From positions 1 through 63,784 of the forward strand of contig SSGH01000002.1 of assembly GCA_008015835.1 (NCBI GenBank): a stretch of DNA of 63,784 bases. The letters are read 5' to 3'. Shown piece by piece: positions 40,307-48,568 of the stretch. The DNA comes from Lysobacter sp. GTDB lineage: Bacteria; Pseudomonadota; Gammaproteobacteria; Xanthomonadales; Xanthomonadaceae. How positions within the stretch are numbered: the first letter of the stretch is position 1; each line of letters opens with the position of its first letter. Position numbers and translations under genes: made by a program. The notes beneath the pieces were generated by a model, which was not told where the DNA came from, did no database searches, and saw only the letters and a program-made list of their open reading frames with translations.

Positions 40307-40829
40307 CGGCGCGCAATGCGCGAGCGGGGGCGTGGCGGCGCATGCCTGGGGCCCAGGATTCGCGAAGCGAACTTGCCCCACCCATCTAAAAAAGCTTCAA
40401 AACAAGCCCCGCGTCGATCTCCCCGACCGAGCGCCCCCTGAGTCAGGGGGCGGCTCGCGCAACACGCGAGCGGGGGTCTGGAAGCGTGCCGTGGGGCCCA
40501 AGGTTCGCGCAGCGAACTTTGGGTTCTTTCTCGACCACGCTAAGAACGCGAAGGATCCCGTCGATCTCCCCGACCGAGCGCCCCCTGAGTCAGGGGGCGG
40601 CTCGCGCAACGCGCGAGCGGGGGTGTGGCAGCGCATGCCTGGGGCCCAAGGTTCGCGCAGCGAACTTTGGGTTCTTTCTCGACCACGCTAAGAACGCGAA
40701 GGATCCCGTCGATCTCCCCGACCGAGCGCCCCCTGAGTCAGGGGGCGGCTCGCGCAACGCGCGAGCGGGGGTCTGGAAGCGTGCCGTGGGGCCCAAGGTT
40801 CGCGCAGCGAACTTTGGGTTCTTTCTCGG
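40307..40829. repeat. 147/148-bp tandem repeats beside rnpB
   Basis: Three direct copies begin at 40413, 40560 and 40708 (periods 147 and 148), and a diverged partial copy lies at about 40307-40372. Each unit contains three palindromes: CGCCCCCTGA/TCAGGGGGCG (perfect 10 bp), GCTCGCGC/CGCGCGAGC and GTTCGC/GCGAAC. Copies one and three share a variant (GGTCTGGAAGCGTGCC) that differs from copy two (GGTGTGGCAGCGCATG). The last copy runs into the rnpB 3' hairpin. No ORF here is believable. Confidence 0.9.
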
Positions 40830-40846
40830 CGACGCCGAGAAAGAAC
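40818..40846 (-). terminator. Hairpin at the 3' end of rnpB
   Basis: The arms GTTCTTTCTCGGC and GCCGAGAAAGAAC are a perfect 13-bp pair with a three-base loop, immediately after the mature RNase P RNA end. There is no T tract, so it may be a processing or transcript-end structure rather than a standard terminator. Confidence 0.6.
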
Positions 40847-41223
40847 GGAGTCGGCCTATAAGCCGGGTTCTGTCGTGGACAGTCATTCCTCTAGGCGCAT
40901 CGTCGCCGATACGCTCAAGCAACCTACCCGGAGGCACCGCGGGCCGCGGCATTGCCTCCCTATTTGGTCTTGCTCCCGGTGGGGTTTGCCGTGCCGGTCC
41001 GTTACCGGACTCGCGGTGCGCTCTTACCGCACCATTTCACCCTTACCTGATCCACGCGGCTGGTGAGAGCCGCGGGCCATCGGCGGTATCTTTCTGTTGC
41101 ACTGTCCGTCGGCTCGCGCCGCCCAGGCGTTACCTGGCACCGTGCCCTGTGGAGCCCGGACTTTCCTCGGCGCTCGTCTCCACCGAAATGAAAACACGCG
41201 ACGCGACTGCCCGGCCGACTCCG
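40846..41223 (-). ncRNA. rnpB: RNase P RNA (bacterial type A)
   Basis: Catalytic RNA that matures tRNA 5' ends. On the minus strand it contains the universal block GAGGAAAGTCCGGGCTCC (41168-41151), GGATCAGGTAAGGGTGAAA, GGTGCGGTAAGAGCGCACCG, and near the 3' end AGGAATGACTGTCCACGACA and ACCCGGCTTATAGG. The first and last nine bases, GAGTCGGCC (41221-41213) and GGCCGACTC (40856-40848), pair as helix P1, fixing both ends to within a few bases and giving about 378 nt. In Pseudomonas rnpB also lies between mraZ and rsmI. Confidence 0.97.
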
Positions 41224-41276
41224 TGCGCGCATTCTCGCACGCCTCGCGGGGATTTCCGTCGGCGCTCCCGCGCGAC

Positions 41277-41744
41277 TCATCCCTCAGGGCTGAATGCCCG
41301 CCGCGCGCGCCAGCGCTCGACGACGATACCGACCGACCACAAGGCTGCCACCACGCCCACCCACAGCAAGGGCGCGCGCTCGTCGAACGTTGGGCGCAGC
41401 CACAGCGCGCGCAGATCCGCCGCGAACCACCAAAGCGCCGCGACGATCGCCGGCACGTACAGCAACGCGAACAAACGCAGCGAGAAGCGGCGGAAACGCG
41501 CGATCGAGCGCCGCGCTTCGGCCAGGCGTTCCGCGGTCGTCGCGACGTTCGCGGCGAAATCCGTGGTCAACGACGGCGTCCGCGCATGCGCCAACGCGGT
41601 ATACAGCGCGCGATCGAGCGCGGAGACGTCGGCGCCGGCCGCGACTGCCTTGCGCGCTCGCTCGTCTCGCGCCCAGCGCGCGTCGAGGTCGTCGTCGCTC
41701 ATGCCGGACGGTGCGGCATCGATCGGAGATTCGGGCATCGTCAT
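41277..41744 (-). CDS. Small membrane protein, probable partner of the ECF sigma factor
   Basis: A 155-residue protein starting MTMPESPIDAA. It has an acidic soluble N-terminus (to about residue 85) and two hydrophobic segments (LFALLYVPAIVAALWWF and LLWVGVVAALWSVGIVV). The ATG overlaps the sigma factor stop as ATGA, the usual arrangement for anti-sigma factors. No zinc-binding HxxxCxxC motif is present, so the anti-sigma role rests on position and topology only. Confidence 0.65.
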   Translation of the reverse strand: MTMPESPIDAAPSGMSDDDLDARWARDERARKAVAAGADVSALDRALYTALAHARTPSLTTDFAANVATTAERLAEARRSIARFRRFSLRLFALLYVPAIVAALWWFAADLRALWLRPTFDERAPLLWVGVVAALWSVGIVVERWRARRAFSPEG

Positions 41745-42349
41745 GGCGCTTCTCCCAACGCGGTCGCGAGCGCGTCGCGCAATCGCGCGCGGGCTCGGAA
41801 CAAATGGCTTTTGATGGTGCCGGACGGCAATCCGGTGGTCGCGGAAATCTCGGGAATCGTCAATTCGTCGAGATGATAAAGCGTCAGCAGCAACGACTGG
41901 ATCGGCGGCAATCGATCCATCTGTCGGCGCAGGAGCGCATCGATCTGGGTCTGCTCCGAGCGCGCCTGCGGATCGTCGTCGCCGGGAATGCGGTCGAGCG
42001 CTTCGCCGTATCCGCCATCGCCATCGGCATCGTCGACGAACGCGGGCTCGTCCGCCAGCGGCAATCGACGTCGCTCCAAATGGCGCAAGGCCACGCTGTA
42101 AGCGATCCGTCCGATCCAGGTGCGCAGCGCGCTGTCGAATCGATATTGATCCAGATAGCGATGCACGCGCAGAAACGTCTCTTGGCACAAGTCCTCGGCA
42201 TCGCCGCGGTCGCGCACCAACTTCAGCACGATGTGCCAGCACAGCGTTTGATGCTCGCGCACCAAACGTTCGAACGCCCCCGATCGACCGCTCAACACGG
42301 CGTTCACGAGTGCGCGGTCGTCGGAATAGGCGGGCGGCGCGTCGGTCAT
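41741..42349 (-). CDS. ECF-family RNA polymerase sigma factor
   Basis: A 202-residue group IV sigma factor. Region 2 (about residues 25-95) includes DAEDLCQETFLRVHRYLDQY, and region 4 (about 140-195) includes LPPIQSLLLTLYHLDELTIPEI with the helix-turn-helix TGLPSGTIKSHLFRARARLR. An acidic linker of about 30 residues joins them. It forms a two-gene unit with the membrane protein downstream and is divergent from the gene at 42496. Target promoters are unknown. Confidence 0.92.
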   Translation of the reverse strand: MTDAPPAYSDDRALVNAVLSGRSGAFERLVREHQTLCWHIVLKLVRDRGDAEDLCQETFLRVHRYLDQYRFDSALRTWIGRIAYSVALRHLERRRLPLADEPAFVDDADGDGGYGEALDRIPGDDDPQARSEQTQIDALLRRQMDRLPPIQSLLLTLYHLDELTIPEISATTGLPSGTIKSHLFRARARLRDALATALGEAP

Positions 42350-42495
42350 CTCTTGCGAATGGATACGTACGACGGGACTTCGGTTGCGCGCGTCGTCGCC
42401 GCAACCGTCGCGCGGATGGCCGTATCCATCTCCTCGAACGCCCGTATCGCGGCGCCCGCCGCACCGCCGGCCTCATCGACCACAGGACATTCTGC

Positions 42496-42834
42496 ATGGA
42501 ACTGTTGCTCGCCAAACAAATCGTCGTCCCGCTGGCGCTGTTCGCCAGCATCACCATCGCGTTCAAAGCCGTGCTCGATACGATCTCGCGCTACCGCATG
42601 CTCAAGGAAGGCCTCTCGCCGCCCTTGCTCGCCGAATTGCTGCAGCACGATGCGCGTCAGCGCCATCTGGCGTCGCTGCGTTGGGGCATTTTCCTGGTCG
42701 CGATCGGCCTGGCGTTCGCGCTGCTGGACGCCTTGAATTGGACTCGCCCCACCGCGGGCAGCGTCGCGGTGCTGGCGATCGCGGCCGGCGCCGCCCACCT
42801 GCTCTACTTCCGGCTCAGCCGACGCGTTCCCTGA
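42496..42834 (+). CDS. Small membrane protein divergent from the sigma factor
   Basis: A 112-residue protein with a membrane helix at about residues 7-25, a cytoplasmic segment with YRMLKEGLSPPLLAELL, and two further hydrophobic segments. The layout resembles DUF6249-type proteins often found beside ECF sigma factors in Xanthomonadales, but I cannot confirm the family by eye. AGGA lies 8 nt before the ATG. It may belong to the sigma factor regulon. Confidence 0.65.
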   Translation: MELLLAKQIVVPLALFASITIAFKAVLDTISRYRMLKEGLSPPLLAELLQHDARQRHLASLRWGIFLVAIGLAFALLDALNWTRPTAGSVAVLAIAAGAAHLLYFRLSRRVP

Positions 42835-43073
42835 CGCCGGCGCACGACCGCCGACGCCGCGTTTCGAGCGGCGCGGCCTGAGCGTAGCCTCCGCCGTACG
42901 GGCGAGGCGCTCGCCTGCTTTTTCGCACGGTTGTCCGCGCCCGCATGGCGACGCTCGCCTCCCTCCGCGGGCTTAGCCAAACCCGTTCACCGCGCCGACC
43001 GCATCGTCCGTCGCCTCGTTCGCGGCGCGGACGACTGCGGCCCCGATTCCACTCGACCCGCCTGGAGCTCCTC

Positions 43074-43586
43074 ATGACCCGCCGATTCCACCGCTATTCA
43101 TGGCCTTCGCTCGCCATCGTCGCGCTCGCCGCGATCGCGCAGACGAACGCCCTCGCCGCCGCAATGGATCCGCCGACAACGTCCGAATCGCTGCGCCGCG
43201 AGATTCTCGCGATGGACGCGCGCCTGAGCGACGCCTACGCCTCCTGCGAAGCCCGACGCTTCCGCGACGTGTTCAGCGCCGATGCCGAGTTGATTTTCGG
43301 CGAGCGCGGCCGACTTCGCGGCGTCGCCGCGCACGCGGACGACCTGCGTCGCGACGGCTGCGCGATGCGCCGCGAAAGCGTCGCAACCGAACAACGCATC
43401 GAGGCCGTACCCGGGCATTTGGGCGGAATCGACGCTGCGATCCAAATCGGCGAACAACGCTTCTGCGCCCGCGCGTCCGAGGCTTGCGACGGCGTGTCTA
43501 CGAAATTCGTCGCGCTCTGGCGCCGAACGCCGGACGGCTGGCGAATCGCGCGGTTGATCCGCTATGCCTACGCGCCGACGCGCTGA
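43074..43586 (+). CDS. Exported NTF2-like (SnoaL/DUF4440-type) protein
   Basis: A 170-residue protein starting MTRRFHRYSW, with a signal peptide ending around NALAAA. The mature part follows the NTF2-like pattern: LREILAMDARLSDAYASCE as the first helix, then RFRDVFSADAELIFGERG, and the last strand TPDGWRIARLIRYAYAP. Such domains bind small molecules or act as simple enzymes; no substrate can be inferred. GGAG precedes the ATG by 7 nt. Confidence 0.75.
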   Translation: MTRRFHRYSWPSLAIVALAAIAQTNALAAAMDPPTTSESLRREILAMDARLSDAYASCEARRFRDVFSADAELIFGERGRLRGVAAHADDLRRDGCAMRRESVATEQRIEAVPGHLGGIDAAIQIGEQRFCARASEACDGVSTKFVALWRRTPDGWRIARLIRYAYAPTR

Positions 43587-43757
43587 CGCCGCCGCCGATC
43601 GAGAACGCCGAGACGACCGAGAGCGAACTCCTTAGGGCTCAGACGCGTCATGCGACATCGCAATAGAAATCGATTGCGGCCATCTTGATCTCGGTCATGG
43701 TCGACCGCTCGCGCCGGGAAGAGACTCGCCTCGTACGGGCAGCCGAATGGGGGGAAG

Positions 43758-44165
43758 ATGGCGTTCTTCGAGTGGACACCGCAGTTATCCGTCGGGCTAG
43801 AAAGCGTGGACCGCCAGCACCGCCTGCTGATCGGGTACATCAACGAACTGAGCGACGCCGTCGACGACGAACGCAGCAGCCTGTCGCTGCAAAAAATGCT
43901 CGAACGCTTACGCAACTACACCAAGGTCCATTTCGCCTACGAAGAGGCGATGTTCAAGGTGTACCGTTACGAAGAAGCGAACGATCACGCGCACGCCCAC
44001 CACGCGTTCGTGCGCATGATCGAAGAATGCGAAACCCGTCAAGCCAAAGGCGAAGCCAGCGTCGCCGCGGATTTGCTGAAGTACCTCAAAACCTGGCTCG
44101 CCGAGCACATTCTGATCGAAGATAAGGCGTACGCCGTGGTATTGGTCGAACGCGGCGCGAAATGA
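43758..44165 (+). CDS. Bacteriohemerythrin
   Basis: Cytoplasmic non-haem di-iron oxygen-binding protein of 135 residues. The iron ligands are all visible: H21 (DRQH), H58 and E62 (HFAYEE), H77 and H81 (DHAHAHH), H117 and D122 (HILIED). It starts MAFFEWTPQLSVGL, as the family usually does. Roles proposed for the family are oxygen storage, sensing or delivery. It stands alone, downstream of the NTF2-like gene. Confidence 0.94.
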   Translation: MAFFEWTPQLSVGLESVDRQHRLLIGYINELSDAVDDERSSLSLQKMLERLRNYTKVHFAYEEAMFKVYRYEEANDHAHAHHAFVRMIEECETRQAKGEASVAADLLKYLKTWLAEHILIEDKAYAVVLVERGAK

Positions 44166-44207
44166 CGCTCGGCGCGGCGCAGCGACGGACGCGGATCGAT
44201 GCGCCCG

Positions 44208-44654
44208 TCAGCGCACGAACCGCGGGTCGACCCAAAACGGGCCGCGATCCTGCTCGGTCAGCATCCGCGCCGCCTGCGGATGCTGGGGATTGATCAGATA
44301 GTTTTGCGACTCCGGCAGAATCGCCGATGGCACCGGCAACAGCAGCGCTTGGCCGTCGTCCAACCACTGATTGCCTAAACGCCGCGTCGTCGGTTGATTG
44401 GCTTGCCAACCGCTGGGCAATTCCGGCGGCGGCGAGCGCAGCGCGCGCTTGGCCACGTCGATCGAAATCAGACGCAGCTTGGTCGGCACGGTCTCCACCG
44501 TCAGATTCATGTGCGCCAGCACTTCCACCATCGCCAACGCAGGATGCTCCGCGGCGTACAGCACGCGCCGCGGTTTGGTGTGCCAGCGTCCATCGACGTA
44601 TGTGCCGCCGAGCCCGGTCAAACCCGGGTAAGCCGAAATCCGCCACAAGCGCAT
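44208..44654 (-). CDS. RES-domain toxin
   Basis: Toxin of a RES-Xre toxin-antitoxin pair; characterised family members degrade NAD+. It is 148 residues, starts MRLWRISAYPG and contains the conserved stretch DGRWHTKPRRVLYAAEHPAL with the predicted active residues R23, Y33 and E44. The start overlaps the antitoxin stop by one base (TGATG), so synthesis follows the antitoxin. It is the second gene, the usual order for this type. Confidence 0.9.
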   Translation of the reverse strand: MRLWRISAYPGLTGLGGTYVDGRWHTKPRRVLYAAEHPALAMVEVLAHMNLTVETVPTKLRLISIDVAKRALRSPPPELPSGWQANQPTTRRLGNQWLDDGQALLLPVPSAILPESQNYLINPQHPQAARMLTEQDRGPFWVDPRFVR

Positions 44655-45307
44655 CAGAACATTCCGTGCGCGGTGCGCAGCAACAGCTCCTCGACCAAGC
44701 GCGCGCCCGAATCGGTGACCGACAGCTTGTACGGCGCGACCGGCGCGGCGCCGGGCACGTAGGCGCCGGGCGCGTTCAGCCACGCCTGGGCGGCGGCCTC
44801 GTCGCCGAACAAATCGACCGCCAACGCGTGAACGCGGGCGATGCGCACCATCCGCTCGGATTCGTCGGTGGTGAAGCGCATGTTGTCCTGCACGCGGCGG
44901 CGCAGCGTGCTTTCCGGCGCGATCAGGCCGTGGTCGATGTCGAGCGCGCCGGTCAAGCGCGCGAACGCGGCGGCCGGCAAACCGGCGTCCACCGCGCGCA
45001 CCACGTCGGATTCGCAGCGCAAGGATTGATCGAGCAAACGGCCCATGCGATCGAACACGGTGGCGTCGCCTTCGACCCGCGCTTCGCTCCCCGCGTGGGG
45101 AGCCGCGGCGCGCTTGGGCGACACGCGATACTCGCGCCGCGCTTCGGCGACGCGCCCGGCCGATTTCGGAGCGCTCGCCGAGGAGCCCGCTTTCGCGGAG
45201 GCCTTCTTTTTCGCGCCGACGAACGCGCCGGCCGCGGCGTCGCGGTACGCGACGCTCGCTGCGGCGAGGGTCTTGAGCTTGCGGGGTTTCGTCGTTGCGC
45301 CGGCCAT
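44654..45307 (-). CDS. Xre/MbcA/ParS-type antitoxin with extended N-terminus
   Basis: A 217-residue antitoxin. The C-terminal toxin-binding domain is clear: LFGDEAAAQAWLNAPGAY, a conserved Pro and LSVTDSGARLVEELLLR. An Xre-like DNA-binding region precedes it (about residues 85-155). The first 70 residues are an unusual Lys/Ala/Arg-rich extension. An ideal GGAGGAAAT ribosome site lies directly before the ATG. Upstream, CCATTTGG and CCAATTGG flank TATATT and could be the autoregulatory operator. Confidence 0.87.
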   Translation of the reverse strand: MAGATTKPRKLKTLAAASVAYRDAAAGAFVGAKKKASAKAGSSASAPKSAGRVAEARREYRVSPKRAAAPHAGSEARVEGDATVFDRMGRLLDQSLRCESDVVRAVDAGLPAAAFARLTGALDIDHGLIAPESTLRRRVQDNMRFTTDESERMVRIARVHALAVDLFGDEAAAQAWLNAPGAYVPGAAPVAPYKLSVTDSGARLVEELLLRTAHGMF

Positions 45308-45555
45308 ATTTCCTCCAATTGGGAGAAATATATCACCAAATGGCGGAGAAAGCCGCGCACCCGACGAACGGCCGGCAGGGCTGCCGAGCCATATGGAGGC
45401 CGCATCGAAACCGGTACCGCCACCTGCGTCTGCGGGCGAACGGCAGCGCCTTTCGATGGCGAAAGCTCAGGCGCGGTGCGCTACCCTACCGCCGCTGTCG
45501 ATCGAAGACAGCGTCTCGCCAGGGAGTCAGGCGCTTTCATCCTACGCATCGCACG

Positions 45556-47457
45556 ATGCCGGAACGCCACCCGACCATGCCCGATACGCGACGCCCCGCC
45601 GAATCCCGCCTCAAGACGCCACCGCGATACGGCCGGAGGGCGCTCGTCGCGGTGCGGGCGGCGACGCGGGCGGCGGCGCTGGCCTGCACGCTGAGCGCGA
45701 TGGCGTCGGCATCCATGGGCATCGGCATGCCTACCGCCTTGGCGGCGCCCCCGGTGCCTGCGGCGCAAAACGTCGATCCGCGCCATCCCCTCGAAATCGA
45801 AGCCCTGACCCGCCCGCGAGAAGTGCTGGCGAAATTGCCCGCCGCGCGCAAAGCCCTCGCGGTCGGCGATCGCGTCGGCGCCGCGAAACTAGCGTTGGCC
45901 GAAGCCAATGCCTGTCGCGTGATCGCCGATTGGCGATGCCAACGGCGCGCGGGATCGACCGCCGTGACCGAAGCCGACCGCACGTCCAGCGTTTATCTGC
46001 AGGTGCGCGCGCGCATCGCCCTCGGCCGCGGCCTGTCGCGTTTGGGCGATTTCAACAGCGCGGCGCGCGTGCTGGCCGAGGCGCAGCGCCGGCTCGGCGA
46101 ACACGGCGACGACGAATTGATGGCCGACGTCTTGCTCGCCTATTCCTCGATCAGCGAACGCTTGGGGAAATTGGACGAGTCGTATCGCTACGCCAAAGAA
46201 GGTCTAGCGCACGCGCCGGCGGAGACGCAAACGGATATGCGGCTTCGACTGCTGCGCAACATGGCGCATATCGCCGCGGAACGGGGCCGCCCGGAGGAGG
46301 CCCGCACGTTGCTGCAGGAGGCGAACGTGCTGCTGCCGAAGACCGGCGACCCGAAACTGGCGGCGGAGGTGCTGCTGGAAGTCGCGCGCGCGGCGCGGGC
46401 GACCGGCGACGCCGACACCGTCGAGGCCATGGGCGAACGCATCGGCGCGATCGGCGACCGGCTGCGGAACACGCAATTGCACGGCCTGAGTTACGAAACG
46501 CGCGCGCAGGCGCTGGAATTGCGCGGGCGCAAGGCGGAAGCGGTCGCGCTGTTTCGGCAGGCGCAAACCGCGTTCGCCGCGCTGAACCTGCATCAGGACG
46601 AATCGCGCACCGTGCGCGCGATGGTGAATCTTCAACTCGCCGGCACGGACAAGGAACGCTTGCCGGCGTCGATCTCGAGACTGATCCAACTCAACGACAG
46701 GATCGCGCGCACCGAACGCGAGGCGGCGGCGGCGGATTTCGAAGAGCGCTTGCGCTACGCCGAGAGCGACGCGGAACTGGCCCGCGCGAACGCGAAAGCG
46801 GAGAACGAGCGGCTACGCGCGATGGCGAGCGAAGACAAAAATCGCTACTTGTTGGTCGCCGGGGTGCTGGCGATCTGCACGCTCGGCGTGGTCGCCGTGC
46901 TGTACGCGCAGCAGCGCCGGCACGCGACGCTGATGCGCGAACGGGGCCGCGAAATGGAGATCGCGATTTCGACCGATTTCCTCACCTCGGTGCACAGCCG
47001 CCGCTACATCACCGACGCCGGCAATGCGGCGTTCGAGCGCGCGCGCGCCACCGGCGAAGGCTTCGCGGTCGCGGTGGTCGACATCGACCGCTTCAAAACG
47101 ATCAACGACCGCTACGGCCACGCGGTGGGCGACGATGTGCTGAAAGCGGTGGCGCAGGCGATGCGCGGGGTCTGCCGCGACAGCGACACGCTGGGCCGCT
47201 ACGGCGGCGAGGAATTCGCGGTGCTGCTGGAAGGCATTGCGCCCGAGCACGCGCTCGCGGCGGCGGAGCGGCTGCGCAAGGCGGTCGCCGCGATCGAACT
47301 CCGCGTCGGCGACGCCGCGATCGCACCCACCGCATCGGTCGGCGTGGCCTGCATCGCCGCGGACGATCCCGATTTCGATCATCTGCTGGTGCGCGCGGAC
47401 CGTGCGCTGTACCGCGCGAAGGAAGACGGCCGGGATCGCGTGGTGTTGGCGGATTGA
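45556..47457 (+). CDS. TPR-sensor diguanylate cyclase (GGDEF)
   Basis: A 633-residue (or 626 from the ATG at 45577) protein that should make c-di-GMP. A signal-like hydrophobic N-terminus leads to a periplasmic tetratricopeptide region (about residues 60-380) and a coiled coil. One membrane helix follows (YLLVAGVLAICTLGVVAVLY), then a cytoplasmic GGDEF domain. The active-site GGEEF is intact, and RDSD five residues earlier is the inhibitory RxxD I-site, so product feedback is expected. No EAL domain is present. The exact start is uncertain. Confidence 0.9.
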   Translation: MPERHPTMPDTRRPAESRLKTPPRYGRRALVAVRAATRAAALACTLSAMASASMGIGMPTALAAPPVPAAQNVDPRHPLEIEALTRPREVLAKLPAARKALAVGDRVGAAKLALAEANACRVIADWRCQRRAGSTAVTEADRTSSVYLQVRARIALGRGLSRLGDFNSAARVLAEAQRRLGEHGDDELMADVLLAYSSISERLGKLDESYRYAKEGLAHAPAETQTDMRLRLLRNMAHIAAERGRPEEARTLLQEANVLLPKTGDPKLAAEVLLEVARAARATGDADTVEAMGERIGAIGDRLRNTQLHGLSYETRAQALELRGRKAEAVALFRQAQTAFAALNLHQDESRTVRAMVNLQLAGTDKERLPASISRLIQLNDRIARTEREAAAADFEERLRYAESDAELARANAKAENERLRAMASEDKNRYLLVAGVLAICTLGVVAVLYAQQRRHATLMRERGREMEIAISTDFLTSVHSRRYITDAGNAAFERARATGEGFAVAVVDIDRFKTINDRYGHAVGDDVLKAVAQAMRGVCRDSDTLGRYGGEEFAVLLEGIAPEHALAAAERLRKAVAAIELRVGDAAIAPTASVGVACIAADDPDFDHLLVRADRALYRAKEDGRDRVVLAD

Positions 47458-47582
47458 AGTCGCTTCGCGCGGCGCACGCGCAGTCGTGCGCACCGCGTGC
47501 GCGAAAGGCCAAGGAAGAAAACCGAGCGGGAAATAGGCCGGGGAAACGGCCGGAAAAACAGGCTGAAAAAACCAGTCGGCGC

Positions 47583-48422
47583 CTAACCCGCCTCGCCGCC
47601 GTACAGCGCTTTCCTCGGCGCGCCGGTGAGTTCCGCCGCTAGTTTCGCCGCGGTCGAGGGCGGCAAATGTTCGGCCAATTTCGCGTACAGCCGACGGCCT
47701 TCGGCCAACTTCGCCTGCGCATCGTCGCCCGCGCCCTGAATCAACAGCACGAACTCGCCCTTGCGCTGATCGGCATCGGCGGCGACGCGGGCGTGCAGCG
47801 TCGCCAGCGTGCCGTCGAGGACGGTTTCGAACAACTTGGTCAATTCGCGGGCGACGGCCGCCGGACGATCCGCGCCGAGCGCGACGACGGCGTCGGCCAG
47901 CGTCTCCTCGATGCGATGCGAGGCTTCGTAGAAGATCAACGTGCGCGGTTCGGAGGCCAACGCCGCCAAGCGCTCGCGACGGGCGCCGGCTTTCGCGGGC
48001 AGGAAGCCTTCGAACACGAAGCGGTCGCTCGGCAATCCGGCCGCGCTGAGCGCGGCGATCAGCGCCGAGGGGCCGGGAATCGGGCTGACCCGAATACCGG
48101 CGGCGCGCGCGGCGGCGACCAGCCGATAGCCCGGGTCGCTGACCAAGGGCGTGCCGGCATCGGACACCAGCGCAAGCGATTCGCCGCCGCGCAGGCGCGC
48201 GACGATGGCGTCGGCGACGCCCGCCTCGTTGTGTTCGTGCAGCGCGATCAGGCGTTGCTCCAAGCCGTAGTGCGCCAGCAACTGCCGCGTGCGGCGGGTG
48301 TCCTCCGCGCAGACCGCCGCTACCGTGCGCAAGGTCTCCAAGCCGCGCGGGCTGAGGTCGGCGAGGTTCCCGATCGGTGTCGCGACCACGTACAAGACGC
48401 CGACGGCGGGGGCTGAGGACAT
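47583..48422 (-). CDS. rsmI: 16S rRNA 2'-O-methyltransferase RsmI
   Basis: Methylates the ribose of C1402 in 16S rRNA, the same nucleotide RsmH modifies at N4. It is 279 residues starting MSSAPAVG, with VATPIGNLADLSPR, AEDTRRTRQLL, SDAGTPLVSDPG, and PGPSALIAAL. It is divergent from the penicillin-binding-protein activator gene, a conserved arrangement (yraL-yraM in E. coli). Confidence 0.97.
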   Translation of the reverse strand: MSSAPAVGVLYVVATPIGNLADLSPRGLETLRTVAAVCAEDTRRTRQLLAHYGLEQRLIALHEHNEAGVADAIVARLRGGESLALVSDAGTPLVSDPGYRLVAAARAAGIRVSPIPGPSALIAALSAAGLPSDRFVFEGFLPAKAGARRERLAALASEPRTLIFYEASHRIEETLADAVVALGADRPAAVARELTKLFETVLDGTLATLHARVAADADQRKGEFVLLIQGAGDDAQAKLAEGRRLYAKLAEHLPPSTAAKLAAELTGAPRKALYGGEAG

Positions 48423-48568
48423 CGGGGGCAGCTCGCTCGGGTTCGCTCCGGGCGGGTAGAATCTCAGGCCGATACGGCGCGCGTCCATCCCGGATGCGCG
48501 CGGGAGCGGTCGGATCGCGGCGATGTCGCGGCGATTCGGTACGGTCCGACTTTCCGGAGGGTGCGTCG

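Noticed and set aside
40307-40846. Possible CRISPR array in the tandem repeats beside rnpB
   Set aside because: The whole 147-148-bp unit repeats, without short constant repeats and unique spacers, and no cas genes are present.
40486-41280. Protein-coding frames across the rnpB region
   Set aside because: The sequence is fully explained by the conserved RNase P RNA and its flanking repeats.
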